NCBI GenBank assembly: GCA_947000775.1
Contig: CAMQGK010000634.1
Coordinates: forward strand, 25,501,001 to 25,565,000
DNA: 64,000 nt
Origin: Pterois miles
Lineage: Eukaryota; Chordata; Actinopteri; Perciformes; Scorpaenidae
Direction: 5' to 3'
A model generated the notes under the pieces. That model worked only from the letters and a program-made list of their open reading frames with translations. It made no database searches and was not told the origin of the DNA. Made by a program: the position numbers and the translations under genes. Shown in pieces: positions 1 through 9,675 of the stretch (its first letter is position 1; every line of letters begins with the position of its first letter).

Positions 1-183
1 GGGAAATATATGGCCAGAACCAGCTCTCTAAAAATAAAAAACAGTAAAGAAAAAAGCTTTTGTTTTGAAATTCTTGTGTTTTGTTAGTGTGCTTCTTCCC
101 GTCACACTTGACATTGATGTAAATTGACGTGAGCGTCACCCGCTGAGGCACGTCTGTAGTTACTCATGGACTGCTAAGTAGTT

Positions 184-330
184 TTTCGTGGAGGTTGGCG
201 GTAAAGCTGTGTGCTTACTTTGCAACAAACGTGGCTGTTATTCAAAGAATACAACTGGAACCGTCACTTTGAGACAAAACATGAAGAAAAATACAGAAAC
301 CTGGAGATGAGAAGGAGAGGACAGCCGAGG
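184..330 (+). pseudogene. BED zinc-finger remnant of a hAT transposase
   Basis: Read forward, the frame gives FFVEVGGKAVCLLCN, with the C-x2-C half of a zinc finger. After a one-base frame change it gives NWNRHFETKHEEKYRNLEM, which supplies the histidine half (RHFETKH). This C-x2-C then H-x4-H layout is the BED finger found at the N-terminus of hAT transposases and of domesticated relatives of the SCAND3/ZBED5 kind. A stop follows shortly (about 337) and no catalytic domain is seen. It is a dead fragment: the finger is split between two frames, there is no start in frame, and the neighbouring sequence is a decayed transposon. It could be a piece of a domesticated gene exon, but the frame break argues against that. 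Confidence 0.6.
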
Positions 331-355
331 GGCTGCTAGCTGAGATACTAGGAAA

Positions 356-478
356 TGTGTTAATGTTAACTTAAATGTTAGATGTAAATGTTAATGTTAA
401 GTTAAAGGTTAAATGTAAGTGTTAATGTTAAATTAAATGGTAAAGTTAATATGTTAATGTTAAGTTAAATGTTATAGT
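356..478 (+). repeat. Degenerate AT-rich tandem array
   Basis: About ten imperfect copies of an 11-14 base unit related to AATGTTAAGTTAA lie head to tail, with variants such as AATGTTAACTTA, AAGGTTAAATGTAAG and AATTAAATGGTAA. It looks like a simple minisatellite expanded inside the decayed transposon. No coding potential. Confidence 0.7.
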
Positions 479-695
479 CAGTCTTGTACGGTTCAAAGAC
501 TCCTGTCTATAATATAATTTTCTTAATAATATGCTCTTTGGAGTGATGACAAATGCTGATAAATAAGTGCCCAGCATGTTTCTATAGTGATCAAATAGAG
601 GTTATATCTGACAGTATTTCTTTGGCCCTCGGCAATAATCTGGGTTTCTCATGTGGCCCCCCAGGAAAATAATTGCCTACCTCTGGTTTAACTGA

Positions 696-1394
696 CAGCA
701 TTAATCTTTTAAAATTCTTAATGTCCTTTAACGGTTAAACAGTTAATTATTAACATCCCTATGCTGCATCGAAGATACTGGATCGTTGAACTCATTACAC
801 TCCTACATACTAGGGTCTGAAAGTCTAATATTTTTGTGGATTTTGATGCCCCGAAAACTCCTGCAATGTGGTGAAGAACCATTTTTATAGGAGATGACGT
901 CTATTCCATGTAGGTAGTTAATTTATAATGCAGTTTTTTTATGGAAATATGAGGATAAAACAAACATAAATGCAAGCTTCCCTGTAGTTCGGCTCAGTCA
1001 GAGGGTGGCAGACGCAGACAGAACCAGAGTGAATATGAGAGTAGTGTGGGACTCCTCAGAGACACAGTGCAGCTTGTAAACATTTTGTACAAGCTGGATC
1101 AATACAGTTAATTACACATCGCCTACTGAGAAAATACATTAATAATTTGTGTTAACAGTGACAGGGGCATCTGCTCTTTCGTACCTTGTCAAATGCACAA
1201 TGAGGGCATGTGTCTGGGAAAAAGAATAGGAGGTTAAGACACCTGTGGTATGCTGGCTTTATGCTCAGTACCTGAGTTCCCTGAAAACAGAGCCAGAAGA
1301 GCTCGGGAGAACTTGATCCGAGCCAAGCCCATCTGTTTCGTCCATGAATTATGGAGCAGACAAGTGGAGAAGGAGATGTGAGCAATGACTAATC
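696..1394. other. Unique AT-rich non-coding stretch
   Basis: No recognisable repeat, gene or RNA is seen. The stretch is AT-rich on its left and becomes more balanced as it approaches the CpG island. The only open frame (1152-1385, minus) is short and has no recognisable domain. Confidence 0.4.
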
Positions 1395-2060
1395 AGCCCG
1401 CTGATTGGATAAGGTGGCGAGAGGGTGTACAGTATGTGTGTGCGATCGCGTGTTGGTATGCGTGTACACGTCTGCCGCTGTGCAAATGTCTGGAAGCATT
1501 ACAACTACTGGGCGAGGGCGCACACACACGAGGAGCGTCGCGCGGGCAGCTCGCCTGTGCAGCTGCCTCCCGTCGCCGCCGTGACCCCGCCGACAGCAGG
1601 GAAAACAGAATTTGTCAAATGGGAGCCGCCGCTGATGAGGAAAAACACAGATCCATATCCCATGCGTCGGCCGGCCAATCAGAAATCAGGCCTGCCCTGG
1701 GAACAAAGACGGCAACGGAGCAGCAGGGCGGTGTTGAACACGCGTGTGCGCACACACAAACAGCTCGGGGGCGAATGCACGCCCACGCTCGCACCCTGGC
1801 CGAGGCAGGCGGGGTGTCGGGTTGCGTCTGGCCGGCGTGTGTGCACGTATTCGTGTTTTCCTCCGGCCGCCTCTCGGCTTTCACCCCGCTCAGCCCCCGC
1901 TCGCCATGTGTGCATCTGTGAGTGTGAGCCCCCCGGCGGGTCAGGTTCCTTTCCCACCGTAAGACACAGAATGCAACGACAAATAAGAGTCTGATTAGTT
2001 CCTTCCTTCCTTGACGGCACAAAGCCCAGCCCTAATCCCCGAGCAAACACACCGTCTGCG
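1395..2060. promoter_or_regulatory. CpG island, candidate promoter
   Basis: I count 54 CpG dinucleotides between 1441 and 1980, about ten per 100 bp, in a window that is otherwise CpG-poor. The island starts beside CTGATTGG (about 1400) and contains GGCCAATC (about 1670), two CCAAT boxes in opposite orientation. Overlapping open frames of 135-205 codons occur on both strands, as expected from GC-rich sequence, and none shows a recognisable domain. CACCGTAAGAC near 1957 would serve as a plus-strand splice donor for an untranslated first exon, but this is speculative. In vertebrates an unmethylated island like this usually marks a transcription start. Direction and gene are unknown. Confidence 0.5.
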
Positions 2061-2300
2061 GGGAGAGGGAGGAGGAGACGGAGGGAACCTGTGGAGTGTT
2101 TGTCTTCAGATGAGATGGAAGAAGAGTGAGGGGTGGATGGATTGATGGAGGAAGAGGGAGGGAGGGACCAGGGAGTGGATCGAGAGGGTGGGATCGATGA
2201 AGTGAAGGTAAAGAGGAGGCAGGAAGGATGAGGTTTAAAGAGAGTAGGAGGAAACATGGACATTACAACGAGGAGGTGAAAGATGGAGGTGTGCAAGAGG
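2061..2300 (+). other. Purine-rich tract with G-quadruplex motif
   Basis: The plus strand is dominated by GGA, GAGG and GGGAG runs directly downstream of the CpG island. At 2156-2173 the sequence GGGAGGGAGGGACCAGGG fits the four-run quadruplex pattern with loops of 1, 1 and 4 bases. No gene is seen. Confidence 0.6.
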
Positions 2301-2610
2301 AGTCAGTTGGATGGAAAACAGGGGATTAAACATGCAGGAGCTCAGGTGAAATGCCATCACTCCTGCTGACCTGTGTGGAGGCTTGTAAACCTGACGGGGG
2401 AAATGAAACATCACTGCGGCTTGATGAATGCACACTCCTGTTTGCCAAGGCTAATACTCTCTGCTCAAACACCTGTAGGGTGTGTTAAAGTGTTCAAGGT
2501 ATCCACGCGTTTCTGTAGGCAAGCAAAAAAGAAACTGGCCTTGTGGCGTCCCTTTGCAGCCAGTTAACCAATCCCCGGCACCCTGCTCAAGCTCGTCCAT
2601 GTTTTCTGAA
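2301..2610. other. Unique non-coding stretch
   Basis: There are short open frames on both strands with no recognised domain. No repeat family is recognised here. Confidence 0.35.
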
Positions 2611-3030
2611 TAAGATAAGATAAGATAAGATGAACCTTTATGAATCCCCGGAGGGAAATTCGGGTGTCTTAGCAGCATCAACAACAGTACAGATAAATAC
2701 AGTACAGTAAAAAGTAAAAGAGAAGGTGCAGTGAATGAAATAAGGTGCAATGAAGAAAATTGACAATAAAATCAATAACAGTAACGGCAATAAGTTAAGT
2801 GCAGCAGGTGGTGGGTATTGTATATGCACAGCATATGTATATGTAATTATATAATTATATGTAATTATATACATTTGGAATAAATATGGAGCAGATAATC
2901 AGAGTCACATGGGGGTCAGACCTTGGTTATGGAGCCTGATGGCCACCAAAAGAAAGGACTGACCCAGACGGTTTGTAGTGTGCCGAGGGGGGATCGGTCT
3001 CTGGCTGAATGTACTATAATATACTATATA
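2611..3030 (-). repeat. Dispersed repeat with pentamer tail, minus strand
   Basis: The block begins with a run of TAAGA units (2611-2631) joined to ACCTTTATGAATCCCCGGAG. Read on the minus strand, this is a sequence ending in a TTATC pentamer tail, a layout I know from teleost non-LTR or non-autonomous elements that insert next to TAAGA runs. Further right, GGAGCCTGATGGCCACCAAA and AAGGACTGACCCAGACGG match the body of the same teleost repeat. No reverse transcriptase is readable. The class (LINE 3' end or MITE) is uncertain. Confidence 0.5.
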
Positions 3031-3392
3031 ATAATAATAATACCGTTATCCGCACTCCATATGTTCTGCAACGTCCACGGTAGCGAAGTAAGCCGTGGCA
3101 CCCGTACCGTCAAGTGGAACAGGTCGGCGACCTCATTCACTGCAGCCTTTCACGGCGGCAAATGTGCCTCGATATCTGATTTGTCAGCATTGAGTAAAGC
3201 AACCGCCAGGGTCAACAGACCTTTTTGAAAATGTCTCTTAAGTCAAGCACTTGAAAACGTGGACTAAGGAAGATCTCACAAATGTGTTGAAAAAACTAAT
3301 CAAATCACTCAAACCCAGTATTTATTTATTTTTTATAAGCAAGATTAAATGAGTTTTTTTTTTTATATTATATAGAATTTTTTAAATAGAGT
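3031..3392. other. Unique non-coding stretch
   Basis: It has a short AT/AATA-rich run near 3016-3045 and then moderately GC-balanced unique sequence. No gene or known repeat is recognised. Confidence 0.3.
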
Positions 3393-3785
3393 GCTGCAGG
3401 GTTGACATATCTTTGTAGGCCAACCAGGAAGTCAATGGGATTTCTGCATTGGGTTTTGGATTATTGCGGAAAATAGGTTCTGTGGCAAATAAATATTTAT
3501 GTTATCTCCATAAATGATCACTACTTTTATGATATTTGAAGTGTAAAAAGTTACAAAAAGGTGGACGAGTCGGCGTGATGACGTTTTGCGGTGTCATTGA
3601 GCCACTTGGTAGCTACTGCCTTTTGGAAGACAGCTTCAAAATTTACGAGTGGAAAATTTACTGACATATTTTATAATGTAGACCAAAACGTTAGATTCTC
3701 TTCAACTTATTTCAGGCACCTAACTAAAATCCCATCGACCTAAAGATGAAGGAACTAGAAGTGTGACTCATTTGGGGTAGGAGTC
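3393..3785 (+). repeat. Dispersed repeat R, copy 1
   Basis: The block matches 47337-47865 in the same orientation. Shared landmarks, in order, are GTGC(TG)CAGGG with TGACATAT, CAATGGG with TTTTCCATTGGG-like sequence, AAAATAGGTTCTGTGGCAAA, GGTGGACGAGTCG followed by GTGATGACGT, TTTACTGACATATTTTAT, CACCTAACTAAAATCC and GAACTAGAAGTG. Class unknown. No coding frame is preserved. Confidence 0.7.
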
Positions 3786-4230
3786 ACTAGCTCTATATTC
3801 GCAACCTCGAAGATGTCTTCTTCGCTCTCTTTGGCGGCACCTGTGGCAATTAGCTGTAACTGCAGCCGTGTTTTTGGATCCCACCTTACAGAGATCTAAA
3901 CAGTGTCGGGAATTCCCGGGAATTTCGCCACGGACATGCAGTTTGTAACACTGCAAATACAAGGGCTTTCATCAGTGGCTCATCGCCATTGTGTTACCTC
4001 ATTCTGCGACAGATAGGGACTTAACAGATATATATTTAAATGAAAATCTTCATGCCAGCAGTTGTATAATGTAATCTATGGCTCTGGAGAAGCTTTGTCA
4101 ATTCTGATGAAATAACCCTGGTGGTAAGGGTTAGCTCACCTTTGCCTTGGAGACACTTTTATGAGTAAGACCACATTACAAACTGGGGACATGGAGTTTT
4201 AAAGACATTTAACAGGCAGGGAAGGAATTA
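3786..4230. other. Unique non-coding stretch
   Basis: No recognised gene or repeat. A minus-strand open frame at 3768-3962 has no recognised domain. Confidence 0.3.
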
Positions 4231-4478
4231 AAGGTACTTGTTGTTCTTTTTGTTATGAACCATTAATATCTACATACTGAACGGGTCTTCTTCATGGACC
4301 GCCATGTTACACCAGTAGCCCAGAATGGACAAACCAAACAATGGCTCTAGATAGGGACATTCACGTCTTTGCATTGACCACCATAGCTCTCCTACACGCT
4401 TGGTACACGAGGGAGATTTCAGTTGGTTGCAATCTGAAACCACACCGCTAGCTGCCAGCAAATCCTACACACTGCACC
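4231..4478 (-). repeat. Dispersed teleost repeat, minus strand
   Basis: On the minus strand it begins GGTGCAGTGTGTAGGATTT and continues with GATTGCAACCAACTGAA, TTTGGTTTGTCCATTCTGG, CTACTGGTGTAACATGGCGG and TATGTAGATATTAATGG. I recognise this as a common percomorph repeat that begins with GTGCAGTGTGTAGGATTTAG. Only one copy is seen in this window, so the call rests on memory. Confidence 0.6.
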
Positions 4479-5005
4479 ATTGAGATATGCTATCGCGCTC
4501 ACAGAGAGTATGAATGGGAAGTAGGGCTGGATCATTCAGTCTCATCACATGTTCAGAGAGCTCGAGGTAACGTCATCAAATTGCAGCTCAACACAAATGT
4601 GAATAGACAGACAACCGTAGACTCGCCACATTTTTGGCGAAATTAGAGTTGAGTTCGATCAAAGCACACTTGGTGATTGTTGGAAAGAGGAACGACGACG
4701 GTTTTCTGTCCAGTTTGAATGAAGCGTCCGCCACGTCCAGCTGATCTCAGTCATACTCGGGCACCTTGGCGGAGGTCTGCGCTCTCTGAGTGCCATTCTA
4801 GTTTCAGTAATAAAATACACGTTGTGGCATTGTGGGCCCCCAGGCAGCTCTTATTTTCTTAATTTCTCCCTCTTTCTGTCTCTTTCCCTCCATTAAAAGA
4901 AGAATTATAATCTTGAGCAGCATCATGTTGTGCTTGAATGTGTCCTCTGTGTTTTGACATGTTTGTATGTGTGTAATAGTTCATACGATAAGTGTGCCTG
5001 TATTT

Positions 5006-5008
<3 letters not shown>
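4479..5008. other. Unique non-coding stretch
   Basis: No recognised gene or repeat up to the start of the (TG)n microsatellite. Confidence 0.3.

Positions 5009-5074
<66 letters not shown>
5009..5074 (+). repeat. (TG)n microsatellite
   Basis: A pure alternating GT run of about 66 bases, ending at GGCGGCCGGC. Such tracts are polymorphic and can adopt Z-DNA. The three open frames that cross it are repeat artefacts. Confidence 0.98.
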
Positions 5075-5075
<1 letters not shown>

Positions 5076-7130
5076 CGGCCGGCAGTCGTTAGCAGAGGGA
5101 ATGAATAGCTGCCACCATCGTTCATAGTTCCCTAATGAGGCGGCTGGGCCCTTGCCTCTCCTCATGCCTCCTTGTTTTATACGTTCTGTGTGGCCAGGTC
5201 TCCTTCTCATCTCCTGTCCTCAGAACGCCCAGGGGCCTCATTACCTTACCGCCATTGTTTATTTGGAGGGAAGAAGAAAGGGGGAGAGGAAAGATGAAAG
5301 AAAGGTTCTGTGATCGACTGTTTCCTGTCGAACAACCTTTTCACAAGGCCAGGTTTCGCTCCTGGGGTCTGCGCTGAAAAACACACCGCACGTCTCCGAG
5401 TGTGTGTGCATGTGTGACCGTCGCTGCAAACTTTTGATGGAATTCACTTGATCAGCGCCAGATTGCTTCTTGGTGTCATTTAATCCTTTCTGAGGGTTAT
5501 TGTTTTGCTATTTTGGGGAGACCCAGCTCGCCGCCTCTGTGAAGCCTTCAGAGCGGTCTTTGAAGGAGGATGATGTCATGGCTCGAACCAGAACCCTCGT
5601 AAGTTGTAATTAAAAATGAACTGCCTCTGATCACATTACAGGATTATATTGTTTCTCTGGAACATAGCTCAAACCCCGACAGGGAGGATGAGAGGGAGGA
5701 AGAAGGACTGAGTTTGAGAGCAAGAAGGAGGCATAGCCAAGAGGCCTGGGCAAGTGATATTCTTTTGTCAGTTCATGTACATTAGCTTTCAGTTTAGCAT
5801 TCAGCTAGCCAAATGTAGTTGGCATGACATGGCGTGTAAACTTTTCCAGTGTTTAATACCAGAAGATCTAGTCTGAAATAATAATAAGGAGGAGTCTAAA
5901 ATATTGGTACTGAAACACTTAAGTAAGAAACCCTGAGCATTAGGCATTAGCATTTAAACTCAACAATTTCTCCCACGCTAGAAGCTTCAAAAGACCATAA
6001 AGACCAACAATGAGACATGTTTCCCGTTGGGCGTGGAAGTTAAACCTTCAATACCATAGTTTGTAAAATAGCTAGCTAGCTAGTTTATTGGATTCAGGGG
6101 TATTTTGAGATATTTTTAAGATCCACTTGCTAGCTAGCTAGCTGGCAACAGCTATATTTTTCGTTTGCCAGTATAGTAACATTTTAAAGCAGTACTTTTT
6201 TTGGTCACTTGGGAGCAGCAGAAGTTTTAAACACAAAAATGACACTTTATCATCTCAAAGTTGTTATGGCTAATAATTTTGTCAACAATTTCCAATAAGG
6301 AATTGGAATCGCAGAGCATTTTTGAGCACAGCACCATTTTTGGAGGGTAGCATACGGATCTATGGTGGGCTGTCGTTATCTATCACCGCTCTATTCATCT
6401 GTCATCTCACAATCGTTCATCATCAGAAATGTAAAGACAACAAAGAGAAGCCAACAGAGACAAAAAGACGATATACGTTTTACAAAATCAAAGGTAGTTT
6501 ATGAAATCGATCCTTACGAATTAGGGGGACAACTTGCTATGTATTACGGTCAACTGATGTGTTTTGGCTTCAGTGAACATCTGTCAGTAGTTCAAAATAT
6601 GTAAATCTTTGGAGGCCGATGTCCAATTTACAAATGCATAGGTACATGACATTAAGATCTACACAACAACACAATAATTCGGGCAAAGATAAGCTAGCTA
6701 ATGATATGCTAATGGAATACTAAGAAAACATTGGCTAGTACTGCATATTTAATCAAGCAGTATCTTGCAAAATGAAAGTCATAACCTACCTTTGTGTCTG
6801 ACTGTATAATAAACAGTAAATACCACATTTAAGCTTTTGACTCTTATTCACTGTGCAGTTTTTTTGTGTTAGCTTTTAACACTTACAGTAAGCAACCAGC
6901 GGATGACACTCTTACCCTTTGTCCTCCAAAAATGGCGGACTTGCTGTCGGTGACACATCACATTCTTATTCCCTATTTACACATCCAGCAGCCACATAGC
7001 AACGTTAGGATTTATTTGGAGTAGCATTTTAGCCACCTGGCACCCTATATTTATTTTCCTTTATGCTCCGATTGGGTTTCCACCCAGCTCCAGCTCCCTG
7101 CTGGAAAGTTTTTCAAAAGTCCTTTAAAAG
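5075..7130. other. Unique non-coding stretch with GCTA-rich tracts
   Basis: No gene is supported. Two runs of the self-complementary tetramer GCTA occur at about 6069-6084 and 6129-6144. The two runs are 45 bases apart and could pair with each other. Open frames at 6322-6604 have no recognised domain. Confidence 0.35.
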
Positions 7131-7271
7131 GGGCGCCGGTGTAGCTCACCTGGTAGAACAGGACCATTTGCTGAATGTCATCCCCTCTCTATCTCCCTGT
7201 TTCACTCTGTCACTATCAATAAAATAAAGAATGAATAAACACTCCAAAATAATAATAATTAAAAAAAAAAA
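7131..7271 (+). mobile_element. tRNA-derived SINE, internally deleted
   Basis: The head GCGCCGGTGTAGCTCACCTGGTAGA carries a recognisable pol III A box (TAGCTCACCTGG). The tail TGAATGTCATCCCCTCTCT, then CCCTGTTTCACTCTGTCACT and CAATAAAATAAAG, is the 3' part of a common percomorph SINE. The middle with the B box is missing, because the sequence jumps from GTAGAACAGGACC to the tail. It ends in an AATAAT/poly-A run at 7252-7271, as expected of a retroposed copy. It is not a functional tRNA. Confidence 0.75.
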
Positions 7272-8340
7272 TAACCAAGGCGTAAGTCACAAAATCCTTT
7301 ATTACACTCAATATAAGAAACCGATGAAATCTGTTAAAGAAGGATCTGTTATATTAGAAGTGATATGGTGTGTATTAATGGTATTATTAGATGGAATAAC
7401 AGGCATATTGTCCACCGTCACTGTTCAGAGGTCACCTTGGAAAAACAGTGGGACTGATTATAATGATCACCTTCAGTGAGTTGCTGGAAAGGGCTGACAG
7501 GAACGGCGTGCTGCGTTACTGTTGTGTTTGCAGAGAAACAAGAAATCAAGTAATCCTATTCAGTGAATTTTGTTGTGGTGTGATCAATTGCGTGAAGTTT
7601 ATTAAATGCAAAACCTCACAGGACGCTCACTCTGGGAAAACATTCACAAAGTTGGAATTGGCAGTGCCGACCAAAGCCACATTATCAGAGAGTCAGATAT
7701 CGATTTTCAAATTGTGCCTTTTTTTTTTTTCCTCGGATGAAAGCCTCACACGTCTCAGGGAATGCACTAAAGTACTGTATGAGTCAACTGGATTTAATAG
7801 GAACATTAGCATTTCAATAGCTTTTCAGCACACACACTCACATTTAAAAAAATTTCAATGAATAATGAACCATTTCCATAAACAGGGCCGACGTGATTGA
7901 AAAATTCACACTGCTACAGGAATTCATTTAGTCGATTTAAAGAGCAGAAACTTGTGTTTACAATGCCACTAGTAGAAAACTGAAAATGTTTTCTGGGACA
8001 AAAAGCAACTAAAAAGTAGACTGGGAAAAATTAGGCCTGTCTTCAACCAAAGAGTGTCTACAGGGGTCTTTGTAGGGGTCAGGGACCACTTACAGAGGAC
8101 CCCATCATAATCGTAACACCAATTAAGCCTCATGCTTACCACCATTTATACTCTTAGATCCCAACCTAAATACTTCAGACCTGCTCAGATACTCAGATGT
8201 TTCTTTGTACTAAACAAGAACAAAGAGCAGAGAGAATGCTTGTGACTATGTGCATGGCTGCATTTTTTGGATGACTTTATAATCATACGAAAATGCATTA
8301 ATCTTAGCTTAGCTGAGTTATATATGCAGTGGGGAGGGAG
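7272..8340. other. Unique non-coding stretch
   Basis: No recognised repeat or gene. An open frame at 7448-7861 (137 codons, plus) has no recognised domain and contains a poly-T run read as phenylalanine, so it is not called. Confidence 0.35.
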
Positions 8341-8766
8341 TGGAACCTTTAAAACACCTCAGCGCCAGGCTGCAATGCATTATGGTTTGTGTCATCATGA
8401 TGAGCTTAGTCACAGCTAATCAGTATGCTATAATGACTTTTATGAAATATGGAGCAGAGTTTGCACCACACACAGGTGCTGAGATATAAATGCAAGGTGA
8501 CAGAATGGGACTCCATATACCTTTATGCAATATAAAACTCATAAACTGTACACACCATGATAATGACCTTGTGTGCAGTTTATCAGAGTATTGTGAGCTT
8601 TTTTAAAAATAGTTGTGCAGCATACAAGTGCTGGCTATGAAATACAACGGGACTGATTAGGCCTCCATGTAATGCAATATGTAACTTATAACAACTCATA
8701 ATCTGTAAATGTCGTTAAGAGATTTTGCAGTTTATCAGTGTGTAATACGGAGATTATTTAAAATAA
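8341..8766 (+). repeat. Degenerate tandem duplication, unit about 150 bp
   Basis: Unit 8461-8611 and unit 8614-8766 share the order ACA(C)A(A)GTGCTG, GGGACT, CC(A)TGTAATGCAATAT, AACTCATAA(A/T)CTGTA, GCAGTTTATCAG and TTTAAAA. A more decayed unit may precede them from about 8341. They look like an old local tandem duplication rather than a mobile element. Confidence 0.55.
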
Positions 8767-8779
8767 TATTGGTTTCTAC

Positions 8780-9215
8780 TGTAAATGTCAGTTGATTAAA
8801 ATATTTAATTGCAATTAATCACATGATTACCCACAGTAAACTGTGATTAATCACAAGTTAGCTGTACATGTTTTAACATTCAAAATGTACTTTAAAGGGA
8901 AATTTGTCAAGTATTTAATACTGTTATCAATATGGGAGTGGGCAAATATGCTGTTTTAAGCAAAAGTATGTATATATCTATTATTTGAAATCAATTAACA
9001 ACAGAAGACAATGACAAATATTGTCCAGAAACCCTCTCAGGGACTACATTTTGCAAATCATAGCATGACAAACTGCAGCCCAACAGGCAATAACAGCGTC
9101 TGTCAGTGTGCTGACTTGACTAGGACTTGATCCAAACTGCATGCGATTATTTATAAAGAACTTATTGGTGTTTAAAGGAATTTGCTGTATTATCGTGCTA
9201 AGCTTGACAGCCCTA
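8780..9215 (-). mobile_element. Family A hAT-like element, internally deleted
   Basis: The right edge, AGCTTGACAGCCCTAG, is the inverted form of the AGGGCTGTCAA end of the family. The left part (TTGATTAAAATATTTAATTGCAATTAATCAC) matches the other end of the copies at 18845-19620 and 58068-59148. The middle shares CAAACTGCAGCCCAACAGGC and TTGACTAGGACTTGATCCA with those copies. The block containing the DR1 motif is deleted. Length is about 435 bp against roughly 715-775 bp for fuller copies. No target-site duplication is recognisable. Confidence 0.75.
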
Positions 9216-9491
9216 GTTGGTCACATTAAAACTGTCGGAGGAAACTTATGAGAGTGAGCATGTTTTTATGAAAATATGAAAACACAGGAAACTACGTGAA
9301 ATTACGCACTTTTCAATATGTGCATGCTATATGTAATATAGATGGTTTTCAAGTTACAGGTCAGCACAGACAGACATAAAAGAATAGTACCTAGTGTGCA
9401 AGGCATTGTGCTAACCAGCTAACCACAGGAGGGCATATAAACAGAATGTGACGATGTGTTGGAGGCTTTGCTTGTGTCATATGTACGCCAT
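9216..9491. other. Unique non-coding stretch
   Basis: No recognised gene or repeat. Confidence 0.3.
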
Positions 9492-9675
9492 TGACTTGGT
9501 AGGTTTAGGCAACAGAAACACTTAGGTTTAGTCAAAGATCGACTTGGTTAGTTTTAGTACAACAAAAAAATTTAGGTTTAGTCAAAGATCGACTTGGTGT
9601 CGGTTTAGTGCAACAAAAACACTTAGGTTTAGTCAAAGATCGACTTGTTAGGTTTAGGCAACAAAAACACTTAGT
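9492..9675 (+). repeat. Minisatellite, about 50-bp unit, four units
   Basis: The anchor GACTTG recurs at 9492, 9541, 9591 and 9642 (spacings 49, 50 and 51). Each unit holds GGTTTAG, CAACA(A/G)AAA and ACTTAGGTTTAGTCAAAGATC. Related single-unit sequence appears elsewhere (30570-30680, 33430-33495, 58005-58055, 62265-62300), so the unit also behaves as a dispersed repeat. Confidence 0.85.

Larger units (their letters stand above)
1..695 (+). mobile_element. Decayed hAT-type DNA transposon (partial)
   Basis: The block contains a BED zinc-finger transposase remnant (about 184-330). It ends near 690 in the phrase GGCCCTCGGCAATAATCTG followed by CTCATGTGGCCCC and AATTGCCTACCTCTGG, which resembles the terminal region of vertebrate hAT (Charlie-like) elements; that comparison is from memory. 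The left end lies outside the window, so the terminal inverted repeat and target-site duplication cannot be checked. Most of the transposase body is missing and a short tandem AATGTTAAGTTAA array occupies the middle. Assignment to hAT is an inference from the BED finger and the terminus. Confidence 0.5.

Noticed and set aside
1385..2296. Overlapping open frames of 135-205 codons on both strands in the CpG island
   Set aside because: Open in several frames at once, as expected from GC-rich, CpG-rich sequence; low-complexity translation and no recognisable domain.
9500..9660. Interstitial telomere-like repeat
   Set aside because: GGTTTAG phrases are separated by unrelated sequence and do not form TTAGGG tandem runs.
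9492..9675. CRISPR-like array
   Set aside because: Units are near-contiguous ~50-bp repeats without unique spacers and the DNA is animal nuclear; it is a minisatellite.
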